Shown here: positions 45,301-54,759 of the stretch, piece by piece
How the letters are laid out: each line of letters opens with the position of its first letter
Position numbering within the stretch: position 1 is the first letter of the stretch
Assembly: GCA_030760725.1 (NCBI GenBank)
Contig: JASWHV010000003.1
Span: forward strand, 60,345,264 to 60,409,263
DNA length: 64,000 nucleotides
Reading direction: 5' to 3'
DNA from: Neostapfia colusana
Taxonomy: Eukaryota > Streptophyta > Magnoliopsida > Poales > Poaceae
Program-made: the position numbers and the translations under genes
The notes under the pieces: model-generated
What the model was told of the DNA's origin: nothing
Seen by the model: only the letters and a program-made list of their open reading frames with translations
Database searches by the model: none

Positions 45301-45786
45301 CCAGTAAGTTCACCATGCTTACTTAGGTGTTTATTTAAATTACGCATTAATTTATATGATCACCTTCCCACGCTCTAGACAGTGAACATCCATTGTACAC
45401 TCGGTTGCTCTTTCCTGCGCTCATGCATAGTCGATATTTGCCATCCTGCCGAAGGCGGTAGTGCTTGGGGTACCTGCCAGAGGCCCGGGGGCCTTTCAGA
45501 CCTCCCCCTGTAAGGGTACTGTACCGCCAGTTGGTCTCCTCCGAGAAAAGACTACGCTAGACCGGGGGGTTAGGAGCCTTGCTTTGCCCGGTCCTGCACC
45601 CAAAGCATGCGCACTCTGCCCCCCAGCGCTACGGTCTGAGTACTAGAGGGCCGGACGGTTGCACCCTGACTGGGGTTGGGGGCCAGACCTCCGGGACCAA
45701 GTGCACTGGATTACCCAAGCCCCGTATTCTGGCTCGGGACAGTAAGCCAAATGAGACTAAGGGACAGGAAAGGGAGGACTTCTGAG
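45301..45786 (+). other. R 3' non-coding region
   Basis: No reading frame with recognisable content. It is followed by the tandem-repeat array. Confidence 0.5.
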
Positions 45787-46902
45787 CAGTACCGGACTCC
45801 GCCCCCACAGCTGGGCCGAGCTCCGAGGCCAGCCCTCGCCCTCCTTTCAGAGGCGAGCGCTGATGCTGGACCTCACGCCCTTCGCTGGCCTGTGCTCCGA
45901 TGACTTCCGGATCTCACGCCCTTCGCTGGCCTGAGCTCCGATGACCTCCAGACCTCACGCCCTTCGCTGGCCTGAGCTCCGATGACTTCCGGACCTCCGC
46001 CCCCCACAGCTGGGCCGAGCTCCGAGGCCAGCCCTCGCCCTCTTTTCAGAGGCGAGCGCTGATGCCGGACCTCACGCCCTTCGCTGGCTTGAGCTCGGAT
46101 GACTTCCGGACCTCACGCCTTTCGCTGGCCTGAGCTCCGATGACTTTCGGACCTCACGCCCTTCGCTGGCCTGAGCTCTGATGACTTTCGGACCTCCGCC
46201 CCCCACAGTTGGGCCGAGCTCCGAGGCCAGCCCTCGCCCTCCTTTCAGAGGTGAGCGCTGACGCCGGACCTCACGCCCTTCGCTGGCCTGAGCTCCGATG
46301 ACTTCCGGACCTCCGCCCCCCACAGCTAGGCCGAGCTCCGAGGCCAGCCCTCGCCCACCTTTCAGAGGCGAGCACTGATGCCGGACCTCACGCCCTTCGC
46401 TGGCCTGAGCTCCGATGACTTCCGGACCTCCGCCCCCCACAGCTGGGCCGAGCTCCGAGGCCAGCCCTCGCCCTCTTTTCAGAGACGAGCGCTGATGACG
46501 GACCTCACGCCCTTCGCTGGCTTGAGCTCCGATGACTTCCGGACCTCACGCCCTTCGCTGGCCTGAGCTCCGATGAACTCCGGACCTCACGCCCTTCGCT
46601 GGCCTGAGCTCCGATGACTTCCGGACCTCACACCCTTTGCTGGCCTGAGCTCCGATGACTTCCGGACCTCCGCCCCCCCACAGCTGGGCCAAGGTCCGAG
46701 GCCAACCCTCGCCCTCCTTTCAGAGGCGAGCGCTGATGCCGGACCTCACGCCCTTCGCTGGCCTGAGCTCCGATGACCTCCGGACCTCACGCCCTTCGCT
46801 GGCCTGAGCTCTGATGACCTCCGGACCTCACGCCCTTCACTGGCCTGAGCTCCGATGACTTCCGGACCTCCGCCCCCGCAGCTGGGCCGAGCTCCGATGC
46901 CA
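45787..46902 (+). repeat. Two-module tandem-repeat array in the R 3' region
   Basis: Two modules alternate irregularly. The short one is ~41 bp (GGACCTCACGCCCTTCGCTG core, then GAGCTCCGATGACTTCC). The long one is ~76 bp (GGACCTCCGCCCCCCACAGC, then GAGCTCCGAGG and TTTCAGAGGCGAGCGCTGATGCC). Both begin GGACCTC and share GAGCTCCGA, so one may derive from the other. The array is cut by organelle DNA and resumes at 48691. Open frames on either strand are repeat artefacts. Confidence 0.88.
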
Positions 46903-46936
<34 letters not shown>

Positions 46937-47247
46937 TTTCCGCAATGGGCGAAATCCTGACGGAGCAATGCCGCGTGGAGGTGGAAGGCCTACGGGTCGT
47001 CAACTTCTTTTCTCGGAGAAGAAACAATGACAGTATCTGAGGAATAAGCATCGGCCAACTCTGTGCCAGCAGCCGCGGTAAGACAGAGGATGCAAGCGTT
47101 ATCCGGAATGATTGGGCGTAAAGCGTCTGTAGGTGGCTTTTCAAGTCCACCGTCAAATCCCAGGGCTCAACCCTGGACAGGCGGTGGAAACTACCAAGCT
47201 GGAGTACGGTAGGGGCAGAGGAAATTTCCGGTGGAGCGGTGAAATCG
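46903..47247 (+). pseudogene. rrn16: Plastid 16S rRNA gene fragment
   Basis: It contains universal 16S landmarks: ACTCCTACGGGAGGCAGCAG, the GTGCCAGCAGCCGCGGTAAG block, and GGAATGATTGGGCGTAAAGC. The short stem region and CTCGGAGAAGAAAC match plastid rather than nuclear or mitochondrial small-subunit rRNA. It covers roughly the middle fifth of the gene and stops abruptly after GGTGAAAT, where another sequence begins. Not functional. Confidence 0.92.
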
Positions 47248-47280
47248 TGGAAGAGTTGGGTTCGATTCCCTTTATACGCG

Positions 47281-47393
47281 ATGTGGCGAAAAAGACTGAT
47301 TCAACGAAATATGCCATGCCTGCATTAAGATTTAAAACGTGTCGTCTACTTCCAGGAAATGTTCGGAACAGAGACCTTTCTCTAATCCAACGA
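47281..47393 (+). pseudogene. rps4: Mitochondrial rps4 5' fragment
   Basis: ATG at 47281 reads MWRKRLIQRNM. After a 5-bp duplication (ATGCC twice, 47311-47320) another frame continues PALRFKTCRLLPGNVRNRDL and SLIQR. This is the start of plant mitochondrial ribosomal protein S4. The reading is frameshifted and ends after ~38 codons, so it is a pseudogene. Confidence 0.85.
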
Positions 47394-47565
47394 TTGCTTG
47401 ATTTTTATATGATTTTTTGAGCAACTAGAGCGAAAGCCGTTGCGCGTTAGCGCATCCGTTTTCTTGCTTGATTTTTATACAATTTTCTCACTGTCCAACT
47501 AAGTAGAAAAGGACAGACGATTGTGGCTACACGTGGTATAGGGCTGCTCGTCTCGCCGTAAGTTA

Positions 47566-47901
47566 TTGACCAGTACCAAATGTGACAATCTTCAATTCAA
47601 GTTACAAAACCATGAATTTGAAACAGAAGTTAGGGTGCTTGATGTACAAGGTTATGATCTTATTTTAGGCATTGACTGGTTGTCGAGTTATGGTCAAATG
47701 ACAGTTGACTGGAGTAAAGGAATGCTGAAACTCAAGCATAAAGGCAAGCAAGTGATCTTACAAGTGCAAGATGTCACAGCTGAACTAAAGGTGTGCCAGG
47801 GAACAGTTGACTTGCACAAGGAAAAGAAGAAAGGAAGCCAAGTCATCATAGCTCATCTTTTCACTTCACAAGGCGCTCCGCCTCTATCTATTCTGGGATG
47901 A
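47566..47901 (+). pseudogene. Gypsy retropepsin C-terminal fragment
   Basis: An open frame with VRVLDVQGYDLILGIDWLSSYG, then WSKGMLKLKHKGKQV. The LILGIDWL motif is the C-terminal flap/ILG region of plant Gypsy proteases. It is flanked by organelle-like sequence on both sides and is unrelated to R. Probably carried in with the organelle segment. Confidence 0.7.
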
Positions 47902-48690
47902 CCATGATTCCACTACAACCATCAGACATCCATGCTCCCATCCCTCTATATTTGTTTCGCTAGCAGCCCTACCTCGTAATGGAAAATTGCTCGCTATCCA
48001 GCCAGTCATCCGAGTTCCCACTTCCGCCTAGCAAGAACTTCTTACTGCCCGATGCCAACTCCTTGCTTTTGGTTGACGTTAGTAACATTCGTCTTCGTCT
48101 TCCACACCGGCATCAACAAAAAAACAACTACTCCTCTGAAATGGCATATTTAAATTCATTCATTCACATCACTTCCGCTACCCATTCAAGCGTAGAATAA
48201 GGCCTAAGAAGGACTTTTCCGAGGCTGGGCGTAGATGTATTGTATCTACTCGGGGTCTAAACCCTCAAACTACATTAGGTCTGATTCCGACACCCTCGAA
48301 AAGATTGAACCAGGGTTATGTAGGCATCTATCCGTTCAGAAGTAGCGGAAGATCGATCCCGGTATCTGAATTCAACACTCTAATTTGAATCTTATGTGCA
48401 AGAAGTTCAATGAGTCCCGATACTCCGATTTAGAAAGAACCTCTGCTGCTCTAGCATGGGGAAGGGGATACTTAAAAAGAAAAAAGAAATAAAAGGTTAA
48501 TTCGTACTTGATAGCTATTTCTTTAACAAGTGAATGGGAATATACTCTGGATCGGAATCCGAAGAAAGTACTACTTGATCATTTCCACCAATTTCAAGTC
48601 CTTATTATGATTCCTTTTATGAAGAAAAATGTCTAATGATTTAGATTCTCTCATTACTAATCCTTTATGTACTTTAGTGTTCCTAATCCC
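47902..48690. other. Unassigned organelle-like sequence
   Basis: AT-balanced sequence without GC-rich repeat character. I could not assign it to a named plastid or mitochondrial gene. It ends where CCTTTCAGAGGCGAGC repeat units resume. Confidence 0.45.
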
Positions 48691-49096
48691 TCCCTCCTTT
48701 CAGAGGCGAGCCCTGATGCCGGACCTCACGCCCTTCGTGGGCCTGAGCTCCGATGACTTCCGGACCTCCGCCCCCACAGCTGGGCCGAGCTCCAACGCCA
48801 GCCCTCGCCCTCCTTTCAGAGGCGAGCCCTGATGCCGGACCTCACGCCCTTTGTGGGCCTGAGCTCCGATGACTTCCCGGACCACCCCTCTTCTTAGAGG
48901 CGAGCTCCAAGGCCGGACCTCCCCCTTTCACAAGGGCAGAGCTCCGATGCCAGGCTTCACCCTCTCCTCAAAGGCTGAACTCCGAAGCCGTCAAGACCCT
49001 ACCAGCACAGGGAGTACTCAATACAATAAAGTGCGCGGGTAGGAGAAGGCCCCACCTCGGGCTCGTTACCTCCCCCGAGGTGAGCCTGGGGGCCAC
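48691..49096 (+). repeat. Resumed tandem array and polypurine tract of R
   Basis: About two long and two short modules continue to ~48990. A G-rich stretch (GAGCCTGGGGGCCAC, 49082-49096) abuts the 3' LTR and is the probable PPT. Confidence 0.75.
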
Positions 49097-50028
49097 TGTC
49101 GGTACCCTCAATACCGGGTACCCCCGCGCACAGCGTAAAACTTCCTATGGACCTCGCGCACTCTGCAGGGGCGAGGTTTGAAGGCGCCACGTGTCCAGCG
49201 GGGCCGGAGCTCCCCTCCCCACGGAGGATAGCTCCGAGCCTGCCACGTGGCCCAGGAGGCTGGACCTCACCCCCTCCGCAAGGGCGAGCTCCGAAGGCGC
49301 CACGTGTCCGGCAGGGCCGGGGCTCTCCTCTCCTCAAAGGATAGCTCCGAGCCTGCCGCGTGGCCCGGAAGACCGGACCTCGCCCCCTCCGCGGGGGTGA
49401 GCTCCAAAGGCTCCACGTGTCCAGCGGAGCTGGAGCCCCCCCTCTCTCCTTAGAGGAGAGCTCCGGGTCCGACACGTGGCCAGCAGAGCAGTGCTGCCGC
49501 CCGGCGTGGTAGGCAGCAGGAGTAAAGGCGCGCCATGCCTTTACCGTACAAAGCATTCAAGACCCGCGCCTTCCCAAGACGCGAAGACGCGGAGCACACC
49601 TCTGTCAGGTGCCGTTGCGCCCAGTCGCATCGCAGACTGGCGCGCAGTGTCAGAACCTGCCAGCCAATAAATACAGTGACAAGACATCCCCTGCCGCCCC
49701 CGCCGTCATCAACCACTACGACTAGCCTGCGGCATGGGCAGGGCGGCAGGACGAAGACTCGGAAGCCTCCGCCAGAGACAACTACCGACATAACTGCGGA
49801 TACGATAGTCGGCAGGAAATCTCTCCGGGACCACCTGTCGGGTCCCGGGCCCCCCTTGTAAGCCGCACGAGCCTTGGACTATAAAAGGCTCGGGTAGGCA
49901 ACGTTAGCAAGGGTTCGCACTCCAGCAACTCACACGCTAGGCATAACTCATCCTCAAGCTCAAGACTCCGGTTCTGAGTAACAAGCAATACAGCGAGCAC
50001 CTCAGCTCACCGTGGACGTAGGGTTTTA
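49097..50028 (+). repeat. R 3' LTR, left part
   Basis: It repeats the 5' LTR nearly base for base from TGTCGGTACC, with ACGTG repeats and TATAAAA at 49880-49886. It is interrupted at GGGTTTTA by T; the 5' LTR has the uninterrupted site at about 42468-42478. Confidence 0.9.
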
Positions 50029-53000
50029 TGTAACACCCCAAAATCCTGTTAATAGGGGAATTTAAAAATTTTTGGACGTGTTGCATGTATTGCAAAAATT
50101 TAAATTCAAACTGGAATTCAATTTAAACTCAAAACAGAAAAGAAATAGAAAAAGAAAAAGGAAAACAGAAAAAAAACCCGGCCAGTGGGCCGAAACCCAC
50201 CAGCCGGCCCACCGATCCCGCGCCAGCCCGCAGCCGCGCGCGCCCCCTTCTTCCCACTGACATGCGGGGCCCGCCAGTCTTTCTTCTTCCTCAAGCTCGC
50301 GCCCGCGCTCGGCCGGACTCTCTCACCCCGAATCAAAACCGACCCGGATCCCTGCGTATCCCAGCCGAATTTCGTTTGTGGGCGACGCAAACTCGATCAC
50401 AACCGAACGCCGCCCTTCCCCCATCTATAAAACCCCGGCATCGTCCCGTTTTTCCCCACGATCTGCCGATTTTCTCTCCGGTGAGAACCCGAGCCCCTCC
50501 GACGACTTCAGCCCGATCTACGCTCGGGAATTCCGATCAAACTCGGTGGTCTTGACCCACCGCCTCCGGGGAACCTCGCAGGTGCAGAAAACGCGGTAGT
50601 TTGCGGTTCAAACACAGCGCCAACGAGCCTCGCCGTGAATTCACCTCGGACCTCGTCGCCGACCGCCTTCCAGGACCTCCGAGCTCAAGAAAACCCCCGA
50701 GGTGAGATCCCCGACCTCCCCTCTACCAATCTATGCCATAAAATCACAGTTCTAGGAAGAATTTACGAAGATCCGAAACTCTCCGGCGAGATCGCCGCCT
50801 CCCGCCGCCGTGCGCCGCCCGCGCTCGTTCAGAGCGACGTGGCCGTTTGTGCGCCGTTTATTTTAAATCGCACGGTAGATTTTAAATCCCCGCGTACCGG
50901 TTCGACGTTATAATCTCAGCCGTCTGTTTTAAATCGGACGGTCCACGTCAGCCCCGCGTTATAAAGACTGGAATTCTTACGCGCTACCCCCTAGGGTTCT
51001 CTGGAAATAAGAGCTAGCCCCGGAAACTTCCGATCTAGCCCCTGGAACTTCAGAAAATCATGTAAATTCATTTAAAAATCAGTTTTAGCCCCTGGACTTA
51101 ATAAAAATTAGGAAAACCCCCTCTGATAAGTGTAGTTAGACCCCCGGAAATTCTTAAAATAATATAATGGACCCTGTAGTGGGGTGAGTTTACCTTTTTA
51201 ACCCTATTTGATATTAAAGTTAGGAATTTGAATATGTGGCTAGTATTTAAAATTTAAAAGAGGGGACAAACACATTGTAAATTCAAATTAAAAACTTTCC
51301 TAGTACTTGGAAAACTTTGGAGTGAGATAAAAATAGATTTTTGGCTGAAATGAATCTGTTTAATTGATTATTCACATTTATTAGTTATAGGGACACATTT
51401 TTAAGTAGAGAATAATTCTGAAAATTAGTAAAATAAATGTAAAAAAGTTCACATCAGAGGAGAAGTTCAAAAATATATTATTTAATATTTTAGACCCAAA
51501 ACCTATTCTGTTTAGATGAGGTGTCTTACTATTTTCATAATAAAGTTGACATTTAGGCATAGGAAATAAATCTGAAAATATAGCAAGCTAGGTATGAATA
51601 ACTAGAAAATGATAAACGAAGTTTCTAAAATCCAAAGAATTCAGTTTAGGGTTGGTAGAAGGTCTGAAGACACATATGGGGTAGGAAAATGCCTTCCATG
51701 CACACTTGGTAGCTAAAAGGGTGTATCAATTGAATATAAGGAATTTATTTAAATTTGGAAACTCATATATATAGTAGGCAAACATAAATATGAATACAAA
51801 AGTAGAAATCATTACACATGTTTAAAAATGCATGAAAGCCAAAATCAACACATATAGAGTAACCATATCACATAGAAATGTGAATAGCTTTCATAAGTGT
51901 GAATTTGTGGTTTGAATGAAGTGGAAGTGTGAACTATGTCTTATGGATTGTTGTTTTCTTTTGCTATGTGTGATGGTATGAGTAGAACCTGCTCCAGAGC
52001 AAGTTCTTCCTTTCCAAGATCAGGACTACCCATTTCAAGAGCAGCAGGAAGAAGGCAAGTGTCCTTGACCACTTTGTTCCTATACTAGGATGTGTAGATA
52101 GAATTATTTGCATTGTAAATTGAAATATGAAACCCATGCTAGGAAGTTTCCCTAGAATTGCATTACCTTGTTTTCCCTGAAGCTTGGGTTGGGATTTGCT
52201 TTATTATGTCATTCATTCATATTACTTATGCTTAGCCATGCTTAGAATGGGATAAGTGGGATATGATATCATCAACTTGTTTCCCATATTTTTGAATGAG
52301 ATATTATGAGTTATGTAGAGGTAGGGATCGAGGCAAGTTGGATGTTTTGGTTGGTGCTGGGTGCACGAGACTCGGGTTTGTGTTTAGTACTTGCCTAGAT
52401 CCTAAGGACCGGTTCATGGAGCATGTAACCTGGCTTTACCGTGCCAACCACATGCTGGGATGGGGCAGCTTGGCCAATTAATTAGGTGTATTCCCGGCGT
52501 AGTATGGGTGTGTTGGATGGTGCAGGGAATAGGTGTCAGCTGGACTACCTTATGAACCGCAAGGCTCAAGAGGGGGCCACTGCAGCGGGGTTGGAGCCTC
52601 TTGTATGCTGTTAGGGGTGAAACCTCAGTGGGCCCACGCTCGTCGGGAATCACTTTGTAAAGGCTTCGTAGTGATTCCTAGCTACACACCTGGGAAGTGT
52701 GAATGTGGTTCGTAGCCACTGGCATAATGGAGGTTCTTTTAGTCCACCCGACAACGGGGGATGAAATCACTACATGTGGGTACAGTGGTACAAACTCTGC
52801 AGAGTCAAAACTGTCATGACAGCCATGCTCACGGTCAAGAGCGGCTTGGACTTATTCATGATTAGAGGATTGATGGCTTTGGAAGTTGAGGATGTTAATC
52901 GGGGATCTTAACATTGGAATTGATGTTATGGTTATTTGATTCTGATGATGGGTTGGGAGATTGGGATCATTTCACCTGTGTAGTAATGTAGGTGCTTAAT

Positions 53001-53456
53001 AAGCTAAGGTGATAGGTATTAATTGCGTAGTGCTTTAACCATGAGTTCAACCTCCCCTTGTTCTAGCCATGCATGACATAACTTTCCCACACTTGCTGAG
53101 TACCATCGGTACTCAACCTTGCATATTTGTTGGTTTATATTGCTGCTCAGGTCAATATAATGAGGTGGTGTATAATGACCAAGACTTTGGACCCGAAGAA
53201 GGTTTCTAGGTTCATGGAGACCCCCGGGCAACGCCTGTGACGGAGCCCTCAAGAATAATATTCCGCTGCTAGTTTATTTACTTGTGATGAACTTATTATT
53301 GTCCATCGAGACATTTGCTATGTAAGACTTATTTATATTCGACACCTGGCTTGTAATAAATGATGCTTCACTATTTGTCATCACATGTATGACAAAATGA
53401 TCCTGGCATACATGTGATATTCACTTGGTTGTTCTTCGGAAAAACCGGGTGTGACA
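50029..53456 (+). repeat. T 5' LTR (3428 bp)
   Basis: TGTAACACCCC...GTGTGACA. A TATAAAA box is at 50426-50432. It aligns end to end with the 3' LTR with scattered substitutions and a few small indels (for example near 50990 against 60240). Open frames inside it are conserved only because the LTRs are copies. Confidence 0.93.
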
Positions 53457-53460
53457 GAAG

Positions 53461-53477
53461 TGGTATCAGAGCCAAGG
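53461..53477 (+). promoter_or_regulatory. T primer binding site
   Basis: TGGTATCAGAGCCAAGG lies four bases after the 5' LTR. Initiator Met tRNA type. Confidence 0.92.
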
Positions 53478-53675
53478 TTGCCCGTAGGAACGTGGACCTA
53501 GGTAGAAATGGACGTATTTAAGGGCCCTATTTTCTTAAAAACTATTTTACAAGGTGTGTGTTGAAAAGTGTTATTTAATAGAGTCACTTTCTTCATCTTA
53601 CCCCAACTTTCACTCAAAATAGGACTTTTTGTTTAAAAGTTTAACTAACCTAAGTTTAGATGCTTTTTGTTTTAG

Positions 53676-54446
53676 ATGGTTCGCATGATTCACACCGCTC
53701 GCAAGTCCACCGGAGGGAGAGTTCCCGTAGTTGCCCTTGCCGAAAGAGAGGAGAGCCGTCCGGTGACGTACGTTTCCTACGGATTGGCAGTAGGAGGCTT
53801 GTTGCGCCGTCTTCGACGTATGCTCGAAGCCGCCGGCAATACGGCCAAGCTAATCATACACTATAGCTCTACCAGGACCATCTGGGAGAAGAGGGAAGAA
53901 TGGAGTTCAGAGATGAGGATTATCCATGAAAATCAGCTGCTCAAAATCCACCGCTCTCCAGCTTGTCGAGCGACACAGGTTGATGCGGAAAAGGATGTCA
54001 CCTGGGAGGCCATCACCTGCCAGAGTCACATCTATCGTCGACACCTGGACAGGACCGAGTACATGTATGTCCTCCAGCGCGAGAGTGGTACAACGGAGTA
54101 TAAGTACCCGTCAGTGCAGCAAGGGACTTCCCATGAGCACATGGACTTGTGCTTGGAGGATGCTGCTATGCTTAGCACTCGATTGCAGGAGTGTCAGCAG
54201 GAGCTTCAGGATGTTCGTGACACCCTGAAGGAAACTAAGGCGTTGCTTCGAGCCTGCTTAAGGGCGAGAGAAAGAGGAGATGGGAATGAACTGTGTGCCA
54301 CCGTGAATGATACATGGACTCCTGACTCCCCAGATCGCCGGGCGATTAGGCGTCGTCGCACTTCTCCACCAGCAGCCTCCCCACCCAAAGCAGAGTCAGA
54401 AGGTAGTCGCAATGATGAGGAAGACCCCGAGGAGCCAGCTCAGTGA
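53676..54446 (+). CDS. Extra protein upstream of gag with a histone H3-like N-terminal tail (ORF0)
   Basis: A 256-residue intact frame between primer site and gag, in sense orientation. It starts MVRMIHTARKSTGGRVP. Counting after Met, residues 6-13 (TARKSTGG) equal H3 residues 6-13, with R2 and P16 also kept. K9 and S10 are present; K4 is Ile and K14 is Arg. Next come a basic segment (GGLLRRLRRM), a middle part I do not recognise (VTWEAITCQSHIYRRHLDRTEY), and a likely coiled coil at about 165-200 (LSTRLQECQQELQDVRDTLKE). The tail is acidic/Pro-rich with RRAIRRRR as a possible nuclear signal. There are no retroviral enzyme motifs. It has no stop although the neighbouring gag-pol has five. Function unknown; the H3 likeness is observed and any chromatin role is inference. 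Confidence 0.8.
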   Translation: MVRMIHTARKSTGGRVPVVALAEREESRPVTYVSYGLAVGGLLRRLRRMLEAAGNTAKLIIHYSSTRTIWEKREEWSSEMRIIHENQLLKIHRSPACRATQVDAEKDVTWEAITCQSHIYRRHLDRTEYMYVLQRESGTTEYKYPSVQQGTSHEHMDLCLEDAAMLSTRLQECQQELQDVRDTLKETKALLRACLRARERGDGNELCATVNDTWTPDSPDRRAIRRRRTSPPAASPPKAESEGSRNDEEDPEEPAQ

Positions 54447-54759
54447 ATACGAGTAGTGTAGAGTCCTTCCCTTAGTTTAGCAGGATCTCGAGTAGTCGAG
54501 TCGTTATCTTAGTAATGGTGTGTTAATGATTGGTGTGTGACGTGAGTTGTGGAAGCCATGAGCAATTGTCCACAGCCTCGTCTTCAGATTGTTTTGCTTT
54601 GGTGTGTGAACCCACATAAAATAATATTGCATTTATTTTTGTGTGAGATATGAACCCTCAGAAAAGTATAACAAAGCCTCAACACTTTAAAGTACAAACA
54701 AGTGAAAGTAGCAAGGTAATAAGTAATGCTTTAAATTAACATTTGGTTGATCATGCTAG
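54447..54759 (+). other. Spacer between ORF0 and gag
   Basis: No coding potential seen. It separates the two reading frames and could contain a splice or reinitiation signal, but none is evident. Confidence 0.4.

Larger units (their letters stand above)
46903..48690. other. Organelle-derived mosaic insertion (NUMT with plastid segment)
   Basis: About 1.8 kb unlike the surrounding repeat: plastid 16S rDNA, then a mitochondrial rps4 5' fragment, a Gypsy protease fragment and more organelle-like intergenic sequence. Plant mitochondrial genomes commonly hold plastid and retrotransposon fragments. The simplest reading is therefore one transfer of mitochondrial DNA to the nucleus rather than several. 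No target duplication is recognisable in the repeat background. Confidence 0.8.

Noticed and set aside
45787..46902. A CRISPR-like array
   Set aside because: Units are contiguous tandem modules without unique spacers, in a plant retrotransposon.
46903..47247. A 16S rRNA gene, suggesting bacterial DNA or contamination
   Set aside because: The sequence has plastid-type 16S features, is only a fragment, and joins mitochondrial rps4 and plant repeat sequence on both sides. It is an organelle insertion, not a bacterial gene.
47251..47280. A tRNA gene suggested by GGTTCGATTCCC
   Set aside because: Only a T-loop-like motif is present. No acceptor stem or anticodon arm can be folded, and it lies in the rps4 5' flank.
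52296..52481. Open frames repeated at 52296 and 61548
   Set aside because: They are the same LTR sequence of T present twice. Conservation reflects LTR duplication, not coding.
53676..53726. A captured histone H3 gene
   Set aside because: Similarity is limited to the first ~16 residues. No H3 core fold (alpha-N or histone fold helices) follows, so it is a tail-like motif in an otherwise unrelated protein.
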